NCBI GenBank assembly: GCA_033675265.1
Contig: JAUJYZ010000473.1
Coordinates: 160,001-224,000 of the forward strand
Direction of reading: 5' to 3'
Length of the DNA stretch: 64,000 nt
DNA from: Actinostola sp. cb2023
Lineage: Eukaryota > Cnidaria > Anthozoa > Actiniaria > Actinostolidae
The translations under genes and the position numbers were made by a program. Of this stretch, positions 22,144-31,553 are shown in pieces. The notes below the pieces were generated by a model. It had not been told where the DNA came from and ran no database searches. It saw only the letters and a list, made by a program, of their open reading frames with translations. Within the stretch, counting starts at the first letter, position 1, and the number at the start of each line of letters is the position of its first letter.

Positions 22144-22563
22144 ATGGCTAGCATTATTGCAATAACTGTTATGGGTGCTGTTTTGAATTCTACTGCTTTC
22201 GTAGGAGGAAGTTACCTAGCTAAATACTTATCTTCTGATAAAAAACATACTGACGAAGAGAAAATTAGGCATGATAAGGCTATAGAAAAGTATCAACACG
22301 ATATGGGTGAATTTGAAAAAAAGAGACAACAGTATCAAGATTGGCTGACAACAAAATATGTAAACAAAAAGCTGGCTGATAGCAATCTATCTGATACTGA
22401 TTATGCTTTTAGGATATACTCAAAGACACATCAAGATTTTAACTTGAAAGAACCTCAAATAGGTGATTATTACAAGCCAAGTAGTAAGCAAAAACAATAT
22501 CAGATGATTTATGTTGGTGGTGGGATGTTAACTGCTGGATTCTTAGCATCGAAATTCTTGTGA
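22144..22563 (+). CDS. 139-aa membrane-anchored protein of element A
   Basis: Intact. Hydrophobic N-terminus (residues 2-27), a charged helical middle rich in Lys/Glu/Gln (EKYQHDMGEFEKKRQQYQDW, about 44-63), a conserved-looking GDYYKPSSKQKQ segment near 108, and a hydrophobic C-terminus (YVGGGMLTAGFLASKFL). Both ends could sit in a membrane. It begins 37 nt after the previous stop, next to TTAATATATAG. Unnamed family seen by me in similar elements; function unknown. Confidence 0.6.
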   Translation: MASIIAITVMGAVLNSTAFVGGSYLAKYLSSDKKHTDEEKIRHDKAIEKYQHDMGEFEKKRQQYQDWLTTKYVNKKLADSNLSDTDYAFRIYSKTHQDFNLKEPQIGDYYKPSSKQKQYQMIYVGGGMLTAGFLASKFL

Positions 22564-22629
22564 AAACTATTTCTTATAAAATCATAAATATTTAAAAACT
22601 ATTTTAGTATGTATTAAGTATATACTAAG

Positions 22630-24030
22630 ATGGAAGGTGTAACAGATTTTGATCCTTTAACACTCGAAGGTAGACAAGATATTAACGAAACTTTAGATGA
22701 TGAATACGACTCTTTATTACCTGATGAAGATGAAAGTAGTAGTTCATTTTTTAATAGAATGCAAAATAAATTTGGAAAAGGTGTCGATTACGCAGCAAGA
22801 CGTATCAACGAACTGTTCAAAACTAGGAATCGGGGTGAGAATTTACCTCAATACATGGAACTAGAAAATTTTGAAGAAAAACAACAAGGTATTAAATATG
22901 ATAAGATTATTGCAGATAGAATTGTTATAGACATTAAAAATCAGTATCCAGAATTTAAATATGATGGGGATTGGAACAAGCTTCTTAAATATTTCAGATT
23001 TGATGAAAACGACGAACTAGAATTTTTTTCTCCAACAAATGGTAAGTGGAATTTTCTAACAGATGATGAATTAAAATTACCTGTACAACTAAAAAAATCG
23101 TTGGGTTGGAGTAAAGAACACATTGATCGTTATAATACAGCTAAATTAAAGTTAGATAGTTGGTTTGAAAATAATAAGATATCTCGAGATAACGGATACG
23201 ATCTAATGGAAAAGGATGATAAAATGTTCTTAAAAAGAATTGGTGAGAGAAAATGGAAACCGCTTCATACTAATGATGGGACTTTTTATACTGAAAGTTA
23301 TAAAGGAGTTTCAAGATTAACACAAAATGTAAAATCTGACTTGGGTGTCTGTAATTTTGATAAAAGGCAAGATGCTGAAACAGCTGTTGAAAAAGCTAAA
23401 AAAAAATTACAAGAGGTTAGAAAAGATAAAGTAGCTTTAGAACAACAACGATATGAAAATCAGATTAAATTACAAAATATTGCTTTAGAACGAGATCAAC
23501 TAGAAGAAGATGAAAATATAACAATGACACCTGAACAAAATAATGATTTACAAGATAAATTCAAAAATTTAAAAGTACAAGAAGAAAATGTTATTAATTT
23601 AGATGAAGACATAGAACGGAGATTAGCTGTTTTAAAATCTAGGGAGGATGATTTTGAATCTATTATTGATGATAAAGAAGAGGTTATAGATGAGATTAAT
23701 GAAAAAATGCCTTTGAAGGAACGTGTTAAGCAAATTATTAAACGTCACGGTCTAACGGTAACAGGTATTGGTCTCGCTGTGGGTACTATTATAGGTGTTA
23801 TTATTAATAGTCTAAAGAACGGATTATCTTCTGTTGCGCTAGCTACTGGAAACGCTCTTAAAAACATTGGGAAGAAGTTAGGTCAAATACTACCTGGGAT
23901 GGTAGGAGCGATCGCTTCTTTTATTTTCAAAACAGCTGGTGAGGTTGTTGGTTTTCTTGGTAAGCATGCTTGGCTATTGATAGTTGCTGTTGTTTTGTAT
24001 ATTGTTGAAAGGTATAAAAAGAAAAAGTGA
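22630..24030 (+). CDS. 466-aa coiled-coil membrane protein of element A
   Basis: Intact and the second longest gene in element A. Acidic N-terminus (DEYDSLLPDEDESSSS), a mixed globular region to about residue 235, a long coiled coil at roughly 245-355 (Lys/Glu/Gln heptads such as AVEKAKKKLQEVRKDK), and a C-terminal block of hydrophobic segments near 375-393, 420-440 and 446-460, ending in RYKKKK. The Gly/Ala-rich C-terminal block is the most conserved-looking part and recalls unnamed proteins in cnidarian genomes. Architecture fits a membrane-active virion protein, such as one acting in membrane penetration or as an internal tether, but this is inference. Confidence 0.65.
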   Translation: MEGVTDFDPLTLEGRQDINETLDDEYDSLLPDEDESSSSFFNRMQNKFGKGVDYAARRINELFKTRNRGENLPQYMELENFEEKQQGIKYDKIIADRIVIDIKNQYPEFKYDGDWNKLLKYFRFDENDELEFFSPTNGKWNFLTDDELKLPVQLKKSLGWSKEHIDRYNTAKLKLDSWFENNKISRDNGYDLMEKDDKMFLKRIGERKWKPLHTNDGTFYTESYKGVSRLTQNVKSDLGVCNFDKRQDAETAVEKAKKKLQEVRKDKVALEQQRYENQIKLQNIALERDQLEEDENITMTPEQNNDLQDKFKNLKVQEENVINLDEDIERRLAVLKSREDDFESIIDDKEEVIDEINEKMPLKERVKQIIKRHGLTVTGIGLAVGTIIGVIINSLKNGLSSVALATGNALKNIGKKLGQILPGMVGAIASFIFKTAGEVVGFLGKHAWLLIVAVVLYIVERYKKKK

Positions 24031-24042
24031 TCATATATTATA

Positions 24043-24676
24043 ATGACAATACTGTATTTTAACAAAAATACTTTCAAAAAAAACGATATACCTCAAGGAG
24101 CCGATTCGTGGAGATAAGATAAGACTTCTCCATTGTAAATTTAGAAATAAAATATATAACATCTCTGATACAGGAACGATATCAAATGATAAAGATGTTG
24201 TGTTAGTAACATTCCAAAAAGGAAATTATGATGTTGAACAGATTATTAAAAAAATAGATGATGCTAACAAAGGCTTCTCAATTGTAAAATTTAATAAGGA
24301 ATTCAAATTATTTAGTAATATCACCCTGCATTTCAATGATAGTATGTCTAAGTTTTTCGGGATCCCAAAAATATATAAAAAACCTGGAAAAACCCTAAAT
24401 GTTAGTTTCTTACCTATTCTCTCTGAAGTTTACTTGAATTGTAATTTGATTGATTCAGGTAATGCTAGATACAATGGAAACAAGAGCCAGATATTCGGAT
24501 GTATTTTTCTAGATAAAATAGCTGAAATTAATATTTATAAACCAACTCTTAGTCTTTTTACTAATTTAAATTGTAGTGAGTATATCAATATGATTGATTT
24601 TACAATAACCGACTGTGAAAATAAAATTGTGAATAAAGAACTTTACGATATTTGTATGACTATTGAAATCGTATAA
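24043..24676 (+). pseudogene. putative virion protein, frameshifted
   Basis: ATG at 24043 reads about 24 residues and then hits a stop near 24115. From 24116 another frame is open to 24676 (about 186 residues), so an indel around the GATAAGATAAG repeat is likely. The downstream part has alternating hydrophobic strands (LVTFQKGNY, FKLFSNITLHFND, SKFFGIPKIYKK) and a C-terminal EINIYKP ... DFTITD region. That pattern recalls an unnamed, widespread virion-associated family of Polinton- and virophage-like elements. Assignment is by resemblance only. Confidence 0.5.
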
Positions 24677-24703
24677 AAATAAAATTAGCTTATAACTATA
24701 TAT

Positions 24704-25173
24704 ATGACATCAGCTAAAATTTTAGAATGAAAAGAGTAGACTCTATCCTTATACGTATTAGTGAAGATAGACAATATCATGAAGATTTGAGAGCTAAATA
24801 CTGTTAATATCAATCGTTTTTTCAAAACTCATCTATTGCAACTGGAATTATTGCTTCCACATTGACAACGCTCGGAGTTGTAACGTCTTTTGGACCTGGA
24901 GTGCTAGTTGGAGGTCCGATTGGTGCAATAGGAGCATTTTTAGGAGTGGTCTCAGTAGGTTGTAACACAGCTCTTAAAAAGGTAGCTAAGAATATTGATA
25001 AACACGATAGATTAATTCAATTAAACGAAAATTCAAAAAATAGTATAACTGATTTAATGTCAAAAGCCCTTGATGATGATAAATTAGATGAAGAAGAATT
25101 CCATTCTATTCTTAATAAGTTTCAGGAATATGAAATCACACGATTAACACTAAGACAGAAACGAAACAAATAA
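24704..25173 (+). pseudogene. small membrane protein with C-terminal helix, broken start
   Basis: A start at 24704 follows TATATAT but stops after eight codons, and several more breaks follow. From about 24836 a clean frame runs to 25173: a Gly-rich hydrophobic stretch (LGVVTSFGPGVLVGGPIGAIGAFLGVVSVG), then a Lys-rich amphipathic helix and a DDDKLDEEEFHSIL segment. The order (hydrophobic hairpin, basic linker, acidic EF-like helix) matches an unnamed family I recall in related elements. Function unknown. Confidence 0.5.
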
Positions 25174-25219
25174 TTCTATGACGATTATATAAACATAATT
25201 TTATAATATTATATTATAT

Positions 25220-26644
25220 ATGAAGTTTACTGAATTTATAAAGAAATTTGGAAATTATGATAGAAACCGTTTTTCTGAGGGTTCTGATGGTCAAGTTCGA
25301 TTCTTATTCAATGGTACAGATATCAATCCTTTTGATCACAATGATAATCTAGTTAAAACCCTCTATCGTTTTCCTGAATGGAGAGGTGAAACTCCTAAAC
25401 CTGAAGACATTCGTGATTATCTAGGGAGTAACTTTCCGAAAGCTCTACTACTCACAAACAAAAAATATCCGTTCCCTGCTGTTGGATTAGAAGAAAAACC
25501 GTCTGACTTACGAATATTGTTGAAATCATTGAAAGTATATGTAACACATAATAAGTTTTTTGATTTCATATCAAATGATATCTTCCAGTTAACTCCACCC
25601 ACGATTCAAAATGTATCTGATTACAGCTCTTGGTTAGAAGAACCAAACATGCGATTCTGGAGTCAGCAACTGAATTTTGCAGTCTGGGTTAGTACATCAG
25701 GCTGCGGTATTTCATATGAGATACTCGAACCTAATACCCAAATAGCATCAATCCTACGATTTCATGTACTTTACACAATTAGATCGATCCTGAGTCAACT
25801 AGAAGTACCGCTACCATGGGATAACACCTTTATCTGGAATGGTACAAGGTACAACCATGGTGCTTTTATAAGACTATGCAATGAATTTGGTATCAATACA
25901 TCAAATCCAGACTTCAGGTTCAAAGGACAGTCATCAGATCAAGACGTTTTCAGTTTTCATTATGTATCACCAAACAAAAGTAGTTTAACAGCTTATTATA
26001 AAAGTACACATCAAAGTAGGAGTCAGTATAATTGGTTTGTTCCTCAACTGTCAAAAGGTCTAACTAAGGCAGGACTCGCAAGACTTAATAAAAGTATCGA
26101 GGCGTATGTATATTGTATGCTTGGGAGTCAGGTTAATACTAGAAGTAGTATTTTAGGTGATTCGGGTTCAGCTTTAGAAACACAGAAGGTATTTTTACAA
26201 TTATTCGAATCATCAATCCTCGAGAGAGAGATTTCCAAAAGCATCCAACGATATCAACTTGCAATTCAAGAAGCAAAAGTCAAATTGGATCTAGCAATAT
26301 CCACTGGTTGTTGGTTAATACCTAGTAGTATGGTTATAAATAATAAATCAGTAGTTGGATTCAACAATAAACTTCAACTAGTGACTGATGATATGAAATA
26401 TGGTGTAAATGACATCAATAGTGAAACGAAATCTGTTGGTATAAAACATAATATGAGTCATTCAAAAATTAAATTACCCCATCAAAATGTAGATGATAAA
26501 CCTGAAAAACCTGAAAAACCTGATAAGGAAGATAACTTTCATAAGTCAATTATCAAACCACCAACTTATTCAAAATCACATGATACAAATCTATCAATAA
26601 TAACAATTAGTAGTGCTGCTCTAGCTTGGATAATGTTTCGATGA
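25220..26644 (+). CDS. 474-aa conserved protein of element A
   Basis: Intact and the longest gene of the element, starting directly after ATATTATATTATAT. It is rich in aromatic residues and strands (FLFNGTDINPFDHND, WRGETPKPEDIRDYL, NVSDYSSWLEEPN, WSQQLNFAVW), then a helical segment at about 355-385 (RYQLAIQEAKVKLDLAI), a Lys/Pro/Glu-rich linker, and a hydrophobic C-terminal tail. It reads like a structural protein. I recall close relatives as hypothetical proteins in coral and anemone genomes. A capsid or spike role is possible but no jelly-roll motif can be asserted by eye. Confidence 0.6.
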   Translation: MKFTEFIKKFGNYDRNRFSEGSDGQVRFLFNGTDINPFDHNDNLVKTLYRFPEWRGETPKPEDIRDYLGSNFPKALLLTNKKYPFPAVGLEEKPSDLRILLKSLKVYVTHNKFFDFISNDIFQLTPPTIQNVSDYSSWLEEPNMRFWSQQLNFAVWVSTSGCGISYEILEPNTQIASILRFHVLYTIRSILSQLEVPLPWDNTFIWNGTRYNHGAFIRLCNEFGINTSNPDFRFKGQSSDQDVFSFHYVSPNKSSLTAYYKSTHQSRSQYNWFVPQLSKGLTKAGLARLNKSIEAYVYCMLGSQVNTRSSILGDSGSALETQKVFLQLFESSILEREISKSIQRYQLAIQEAKVKLDLAISTGCWLIPSSMVINNKSVVGFNNKLQLVTDDMKYGVNDINSETKSVGIKHNMSHSKIKLPHQNVDDKPEKPEKPDKEDNFHKSIIKPPTYSKSHDTNLSIITISSAALAWIMFR

Positions 26645-27561
26645 AAAGAATTATTTCAATTAGTCAGGAACAATAAAATTCTTGGCTAATGATAGCAAAT
26701 ACACAGAAATCTGTGATGTTTAGTGTCTAATAGACGTTATTAGAATATATTAACATCTCTATAAGTAGTATCATAATAATAAACCGTACCGATGTTTTCA
26801 ACTAGATAATATTTTAATCTATTTTTGAAATTTAAACGCACATGGAATCATCTGATGATATCATCTTATAAAAAACATCTGCTATATTGCAAAATTAATG
26901 CTAACAATAAAATGGAAACCATAAGAATCCGTACCGATGTTTCAACTGCTGACTATAAAATGGAAACCATAAGAATCCGTACCGATGTTTCAACTGCTGA
27001 CTATAAAATGGAAACCATAAGAATCCGTACCGATGTTTCAACTGCTTACTATTAGACTATTCCAACAACTTATAAAATCAAGTAGTATCATCAGAAACCG
27101 TACCGATGTTTCAACTGCTTACTATTATACTATTCCAACAACTTATAAAATCGAGTAGTATCATCAGGCTAATGTACCCTCAAAGCTCCTTGCCATCGCT
27201 TTCACTACGTTCAGCTCTTCCCACCAAGTCAAGGGCTTTATCGGTTCAATCGAGAATCCATCCCCTCCTCGATGGTAAACCATCTGCGGTGCCGATTCTC
27301 AGATTTCACAATATCTGAAGCCACTCGATACAATCAGTTGTTTTTACCAACTACTTAGAAAAAAACAAACGCACTATTTTTTCATGACTTCATAGAATTA
27401 TTCCAAGAGATGGTCAAGTACTCAGGAAAAAACAAACGCACTTCTTTTTATGAGAAACATATAGTTTCCATAAATCGGAAATCATAGAATTATTCCAAGA
27501 GATTCCAAGAGATTTCATCATTAATTATTTCATTTCATGATGATATCTGATTATATAGAAA
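26645..27561. other. right non-coding end of element A
   Basis: No credible gene. Contains the 48-bp tandem array (26905-27150), a segment at 27160-27330 with mixed GC content of unknown origin, and two spaced copies of AAAAAACAAACGCACT with TAGAATTATTCCAAGAGAT at 27360-27510. Could hold replication or packaging signals. Confidence 0.4.
26905..27150 (+). repeat. 48-bp tandem repeat near the right end of A
   Basis: Three near-perfect 48-bp units containing ATGGAAACCATAAGAATCCG and TACCGATGTTTCAACTGC, then degraded units. A single related piece is at about 26785-26800. In one frame it encodes a 16-residue repeat, but there is no sign of a real gene. Confidence 0.85.
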
Positions 27562-27703
27562 AGTGAGCCCGAACTGTCCACCTTCTACTACTTGACGTAA
27601 TACAATAAAAGGCAATCTATCCAATCAGGAGCTGTGTTAGAATACCTCGCGAACTATTACGCCCATTGTCGTACGAAATATTTCTCATTTAGCTTAGACA
27701 AAC

Positions 27704-28799
27704 ATGGAAATAACTCCCAAAAAACTTGTCCTTGGCGAAAGCGAATGTTTCTTATGTAATGATTCTTCTGAAAAGTCTAACAGAGTATGGGTTTACGGCA
27801 GAAGTAGCCTAAACATTGGAGAGCTCATTCAACGAGCAATAGATGTCGATCTTTCCTCCTTTCAAAATAAATCTCAAATATTTGTATGCCGAAAGTGCTA
27901 TAAAACATTATGCAAGCTTCAGCGATTACAAGGATCAGTTGATGAACTCTGTTCAGATATAAAAAAGTATTTTACTGCTTCACAATCACACGTAAGGGTC
28001 AAAAGGATGCCGGCCACACAAACGGAATTCCAAACTTTATTCACCGAAAATGCTGTAAAAAAATGTAATCTACAACCACGATTGCAACCTAAAAGTCTCC
28101 AATTCACCGATAATACATCTGTACATCTTCCTGGTGTTATTGTCAACGGTTCAGTAGACACTCAGCCATTTCAACCAACACAGAGTCTCCCCGTCGTCAC
28201 TGCTACAGCCCCTGTTGTTATTGCCCACCCTGTCATTCCTCTGGCTTGTTCTACCCCAAAGTCAAAACGTGATAGGAATCAGAATGTTAAAGATAATAAC
28301 TTTGATCAGTGTAGTACACAAGTGACTTTAACAGTCAAGTACCACTCCAAAACCATTAAAAAAGAATTGACCGGCGAATTTGCATCTTTGGGTAAAGCTA
28401 TCGTACATGGTTCGACACCAGATCCAGATAAAATAGCCAGAGCTGTGATGAAGAGTGATTCTTTATGCAATTCTTTTGAGAACTTGGTCCTTGAAAAGCT
28501 TTCATCGCAATTAAATCAATTATGTGCCAGGAAAAAGCCATCACTTCTAAGACAAACTGACAGACGCACTACTCAATTTCAGCCTTGTGAAACTTTGCGA
28601 AGAATGGAAAGCAAGGGCCCCACTCTTCTTTTCTTTTCTCATGTCTTGTGCTACTAATATCAATAATAACAACACCAAGTCTAAGTTTTGCCTACCTGGG
28701 GTTGCAGTGGCTGGTTCTGTTTTATTAAAACAGAGAAATCCACAAATGTGTGCACTTGGTACTGTCTTTGGTGTAATGATGAAAACCAGATCAGCAGAG
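27704..28799 (+). pseudogene. element D zinc-finger protein, exon 1, frameshifted
   Basis: Starts MEITPKKLVLGESECFLC. Two CxxC pairs (CFLC near residue 17, CRKC near 65) with an aromatic spacer resemble a ZAD/treble-clef zinc finger. A Pro/Ser-rich linker follows, then a helical domain (KSDSLCNSFENLVLEKL). The first frame runs to 28657, but from about 28565 the sensible reading is another frame (LCEEWKARAPLFFSFLMS ...) up to a donor GAG|GTAAGA at 28799/28800. So one indel lies near 28555-28570. The EEWK-RAP segment is shared by many unnamed cnidarian proteins. A phase-0 splice to 29220 is consistent. Confidence 0.6.
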
Positions 28800-29219
28800 G
28801 TAAGATAATTGATTCAAGGAATACTTCCTTTCCCTCCAAATGTACAATGTACATTAATTCTTATCCTTGAGATGCGGGGATGCAGCTATTCATTTAAATT
28901 GATATAATCAAACTTTCCCCCAAAACACACCCTTGAGATCCCATGGGGAGAACCCAGAGCTCTGGGGAAAACCCCCACCCTATTAAGGCTTGATTAAGGA
29001 TGAACAATATTCTGAAAATTACTACCCTATAGCTAAGCTTTCTATAGACTGGGTAGTAATGCTTTGGACAACACCCAAAAACAAAATTATATCTAAGGAT
29101 CTGATTATGGTATTATTATTATAAACTATTTCTTATAATATTATAAACTATATATAAAGGATATATTATCATTCAAAATTAAAGAAATAAACATACAAAT
29201 GTACATAATTCAACTTCAG

Positions 29220-29717
29220 GTCATACTGGATAGGTTCTGCAAAATGAGTATCACCTGTTCAAACAGAACAACCCTTAACAAGATGAGCATTCTAGGTGAA
29301 AATCATGATGCTATGCTTGTGGATGTAAAGCAACATATCAGTGAACAACAAAAATTGAAGAATTTAAAGAAGGCAGAAGAAACCAAATCTGACAAGCAAA
29401 AAAGTAGTGAAGAAATCAAACAGCTTGAAACCTGTCATCCCGGATATAACATTTCTTTCGACAACATTGATTTCAGACGAGAAAGGCGTCACATGTCTGT
29501 CAACAATCAAAATAAAGATATTCACTGGGTGAATCACAGAGCATCTTTTAACAGAGTGTCCAACAACTGGTTAAGTACAGATCCAGCCCCTGACATAACA
29601 GAAATCCAAAATATCTGCTTCCTCCCCAATGTGAACGACCACAGAAAACAAAAGCATAACCTCATTGTCCTTGTAGCCAGGATTCTGATGAAATACTTGA
29701 AAGAATTTGAACATTAG
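29220..29717 (+). CDS. element D zinc-finger protein, exon 2
   Basis: Acceptor CAACTTCAG at 29219, open in phase 0 to TAG at 29717 (165 codons). Early part Cys/Ser/Asn-rich, then a Lys/Glu-rich helix (residues 50-75), then HPGYNISFDNIDF, NKDIHWVNHRASF and a polar end. This is the region that, in the unnamed cnidarian family, reads as a structured nuclease- or transposase-like core with conserved Asp/Asn; whether it is catalytic cannot be told. The 420-nt intron has GT-AG ends. The stop abuts an opposing RecQ-like frame. Confidence 0.5.
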   Translation, partial: VILDRFCKMSITCSNRTTLNKMSILGENHDAMLVDVKQHISEQQKLKNLKKAEETKSDKQKSSEEIKQLETCHPGYNISFDNIDFRRERRHMSVNNQNKDIHWVNHRASFNRVSNNWLSTDPAPDITEIQNICFLPNVNDHRKQKHNLIVLVARILMKYLKEFEH

Positions 29718-29882
29718 CGGCAATGCCTGATAAGTCAGCGACTTCCCACAACCCGTTGGCATATTCACAAAAACGTCTTTTTCACCTTCTACTATCTCTC
29801 GTATGGCCTGCACTTGAAATTCTTTCATTATCTCGATTTTAAAAACCTTACAAACCAGCTTCAGACCTTCGTCGAACGCCAT
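29712..29882 (-). pseudogene. RecQ-like helicase, N-terminal fragment
   Basis: On the minus strand from ATG 29882: an N-terminal helix, then FQVQAIREIVEGEKDVFVNM and a Walker A motif PTGCGKSLTYQ, the signature of RecQ/superfamily-2 helicases (motifs 0 and I). The frame is recognisable only to about 29715. Beyond that it is antisense to the zinc-finger gene. Motifs Ia-VI are absent. It lies tail to tail with exon 2 inside element D, so it may be a fragment of the element's own helicase gene or captured host sequence. Confidence 0.65.
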
Positions 29883-30063
29883 TTTGAATTTTGACTTCGA
29901 TTGACCAATCAGAAGCTACTTTCCGGGATATGGAAAGTTCGTTGTGATTGGCCAGTTCAGACAATAGTCCTGCATATTGGAAACTCATTAGCGGCTTGGT
30001 TCAGCAGACTCTAGTTTTTGGCGAGATTTTCGAGCGTAAAAAATTGAGTCTGAAAAGCAGGCT

Positions 30064-30194
30064 ATGTTTTTATACGGCAGCGACAAATCAGCCGCCATCT
30101 TTAGCACTATGGGTTTCCTGTGGTAGGATATAATTGTGTTTGGGTTACCTGTGCTAAAGATGGCGGCTGATTTGTCGCTGCCGTATAAAAACAT
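30064..30194. repeat. foldback in right TIR of D with two split motifs
   Basis: Arms of about 43 bp (ATGTTTTTATACGGCAGCG ... TTTAGCAC and inverse) flank a unique centre holding TGGG-TTT-CCTGTG at 30110 and TGGG-TTA-CCTGTG at 30141. The left TIR of D has only the plain ATGTTTTTAT at the matching place, so this foldback is a later insertion or inverted duplication. Confidence 0.8.
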
Positions 30195-30498
30195 GACTTA
30201 TCTTGGCCAATTGATTTGAAAAACTGCCACTGGAAAACCCCTGGACACGTGAATTTTACTCCTCAAAGTAAAAAGCTGTTATTCTGGGGGTGGTTTTATT
30301 CATGGAAAGCCGAAAAGATCCGAAAAGACAGGTATCAGTTCAGTTGATCATCGAGCCAATCTCCCTGCAATCTGAATCAGAGAAAAACAACTAATGCCTT
30401 AATGGACTGATTTTGAAGCTGAACGTGGTGCGAACACAACCTTTCCTCACTCATTGGATTTTCCTGATTTCGGGACATTTTATAATCTTACTTTCGGG

Positions 30499-31368
30499 CA
30501 ACCTCGTCCCCAGGGCCCTCTCTTCTCGCTATTTTCAAAATGGCGGACGCTCGAGAGAAGACCCTGGTGTAGGCTGAACTAAAACGCATTTTGATTGGAT
30601 AACACAACAAGCCTTCTAATTGGTCCATATCGAAGGTTGCTAAATATAGCATAAATTAAAATTCGAATCATCGAGTGAATTTATAGTTTCAACGGATAGT
30701 TCTTTTCTGGTCCTAAATGTATCGAATTAGGAAGATCGAAGCCGCTGCAAGTGATGTGTGAGTGTTATCGAAGCATTGAAATGTCTTTAGGAACATGAAA
30801 AAGTCCACCGATCGAGATCGTTTACCGTAAAGCAAGGTATCAATTTATACGAGCAAGACTGACTCGGACGGTGACACGGCAAACTGATATATTATTGTCG
30901 TTGTTTACATAATTTGCTAGTGCTTTTGCTCTTGAGTTTTGCAGTATGTGACACGTTAATCCACGTCAACATGTTTTGTACTTTAGCCGTTAGAGATGAA
31001 ACGGGTGTTTGTATACAAATAGCAGCACTTGTTTACAGCGAATAAACTGTCGATCTGACCTGTTCAGTTGTTAATGTGTCTCATTAATTACACTTCCGAA
31101 CCCCTGCTTTTCATATGGCCAGAATTGCTCCAGCTTAGAAAGTGATTTTATTTATTATTTGAGGCAAAACAATCGCAACATCAACGAACGCATTTTCTTC
31201 AGTAACTCTTCACAAGGCCCTTTCGATTACTTTCGACCATAAGGAAAATGGCAGCCTGGGTACGAACCTCCAAGATTCTTGGAGACACGTGACCAGCCTA
31301 CACCAGGGTCTTCTCTCGAGCGTCCGCCATTTTGAAAGCGAGAAGAGAGGGCCCTGGGGACGAGGTTG
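30499..31368. mobile_element. 870-bp TIR element, 9-bp target duplication
   Basis: Ends CAACCTCGTCCCCAGGGCCC and inverse, TIRs of about 75 bp including ATGGCGGACGCTCGAGAG. Direct repeats ACTTTCGGG at 30490-30498 and 31369-31377. The empty site is preserved in the left TIR of D (near 18424). An 8-10-bp duplication with long TIRs suggests a Mutator-like non-autonomous element. Interior has no open gene. Confidence 0.85.
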
Positions 31369-31496
31369 ACTTTCGGGAGTCTTTCGTTTTTCGACGAATA
31401 TCGGCCAATTTTTTTTTCGAAATAACCGATAGTAAGCTTATTAAATTGACTGAAAAAATAATCCAAGGGAAAGTTGGTTTGAGTTATTTTGACCTG

Positions 31497-31553
31497 CAAC
31501 CTGCAACCTGCAACCTGCAACCTGCAACCTGCAACCTGCAACCTGCAACCTGC
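31497..31553. repeat. 7-bp GTTGCAG tandem in TIR of D
   Basis: Eight units of CCTGCAA on this strand, against about four GTTGCAG units in the left TIR at 18281-18308. The two TIR copies therefore differ by tandem expansion. Short open frames over it are not genes. Confidence 0.9.

Larger units (their letters stand above)
18831..27592. mobile_element. element A: 8.76-kb virus-like element
   Basis: Perfect 31-bp TIRs, 18831-18861 and 27562-27592, starting AGTAGTAGAAGGTGG. Direct repeat TGACG flanks it (18826-18830, 27593-27597), a 5-bp target duplication. The interior is markedly more AT-rich than its flanks, and nearly all genes run left to right with short spacers, each preceded by a TATATA-like tract. 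Content: capsid-like tail fragment, FtsK/A32-type ATPase, Lys-rich protein, BRO-N/nuclease, four small membrane proteins, a 466-aa coiled-coil membrane protein, a putative virion protein and a 474-aa protein. No DNA polymerase or integrase was found. Termini and duplication size fit Polinton/Maverick integration. Several genes are broken, so it is an old copy. Confidence 0.8.

Noticed and set aside
18831..27592. Protein-primed polymerase B or rve integrase in element A
   Set aside because: All long frames were read for polymerase and integrase motifs and none showed them. The same holds for element B.
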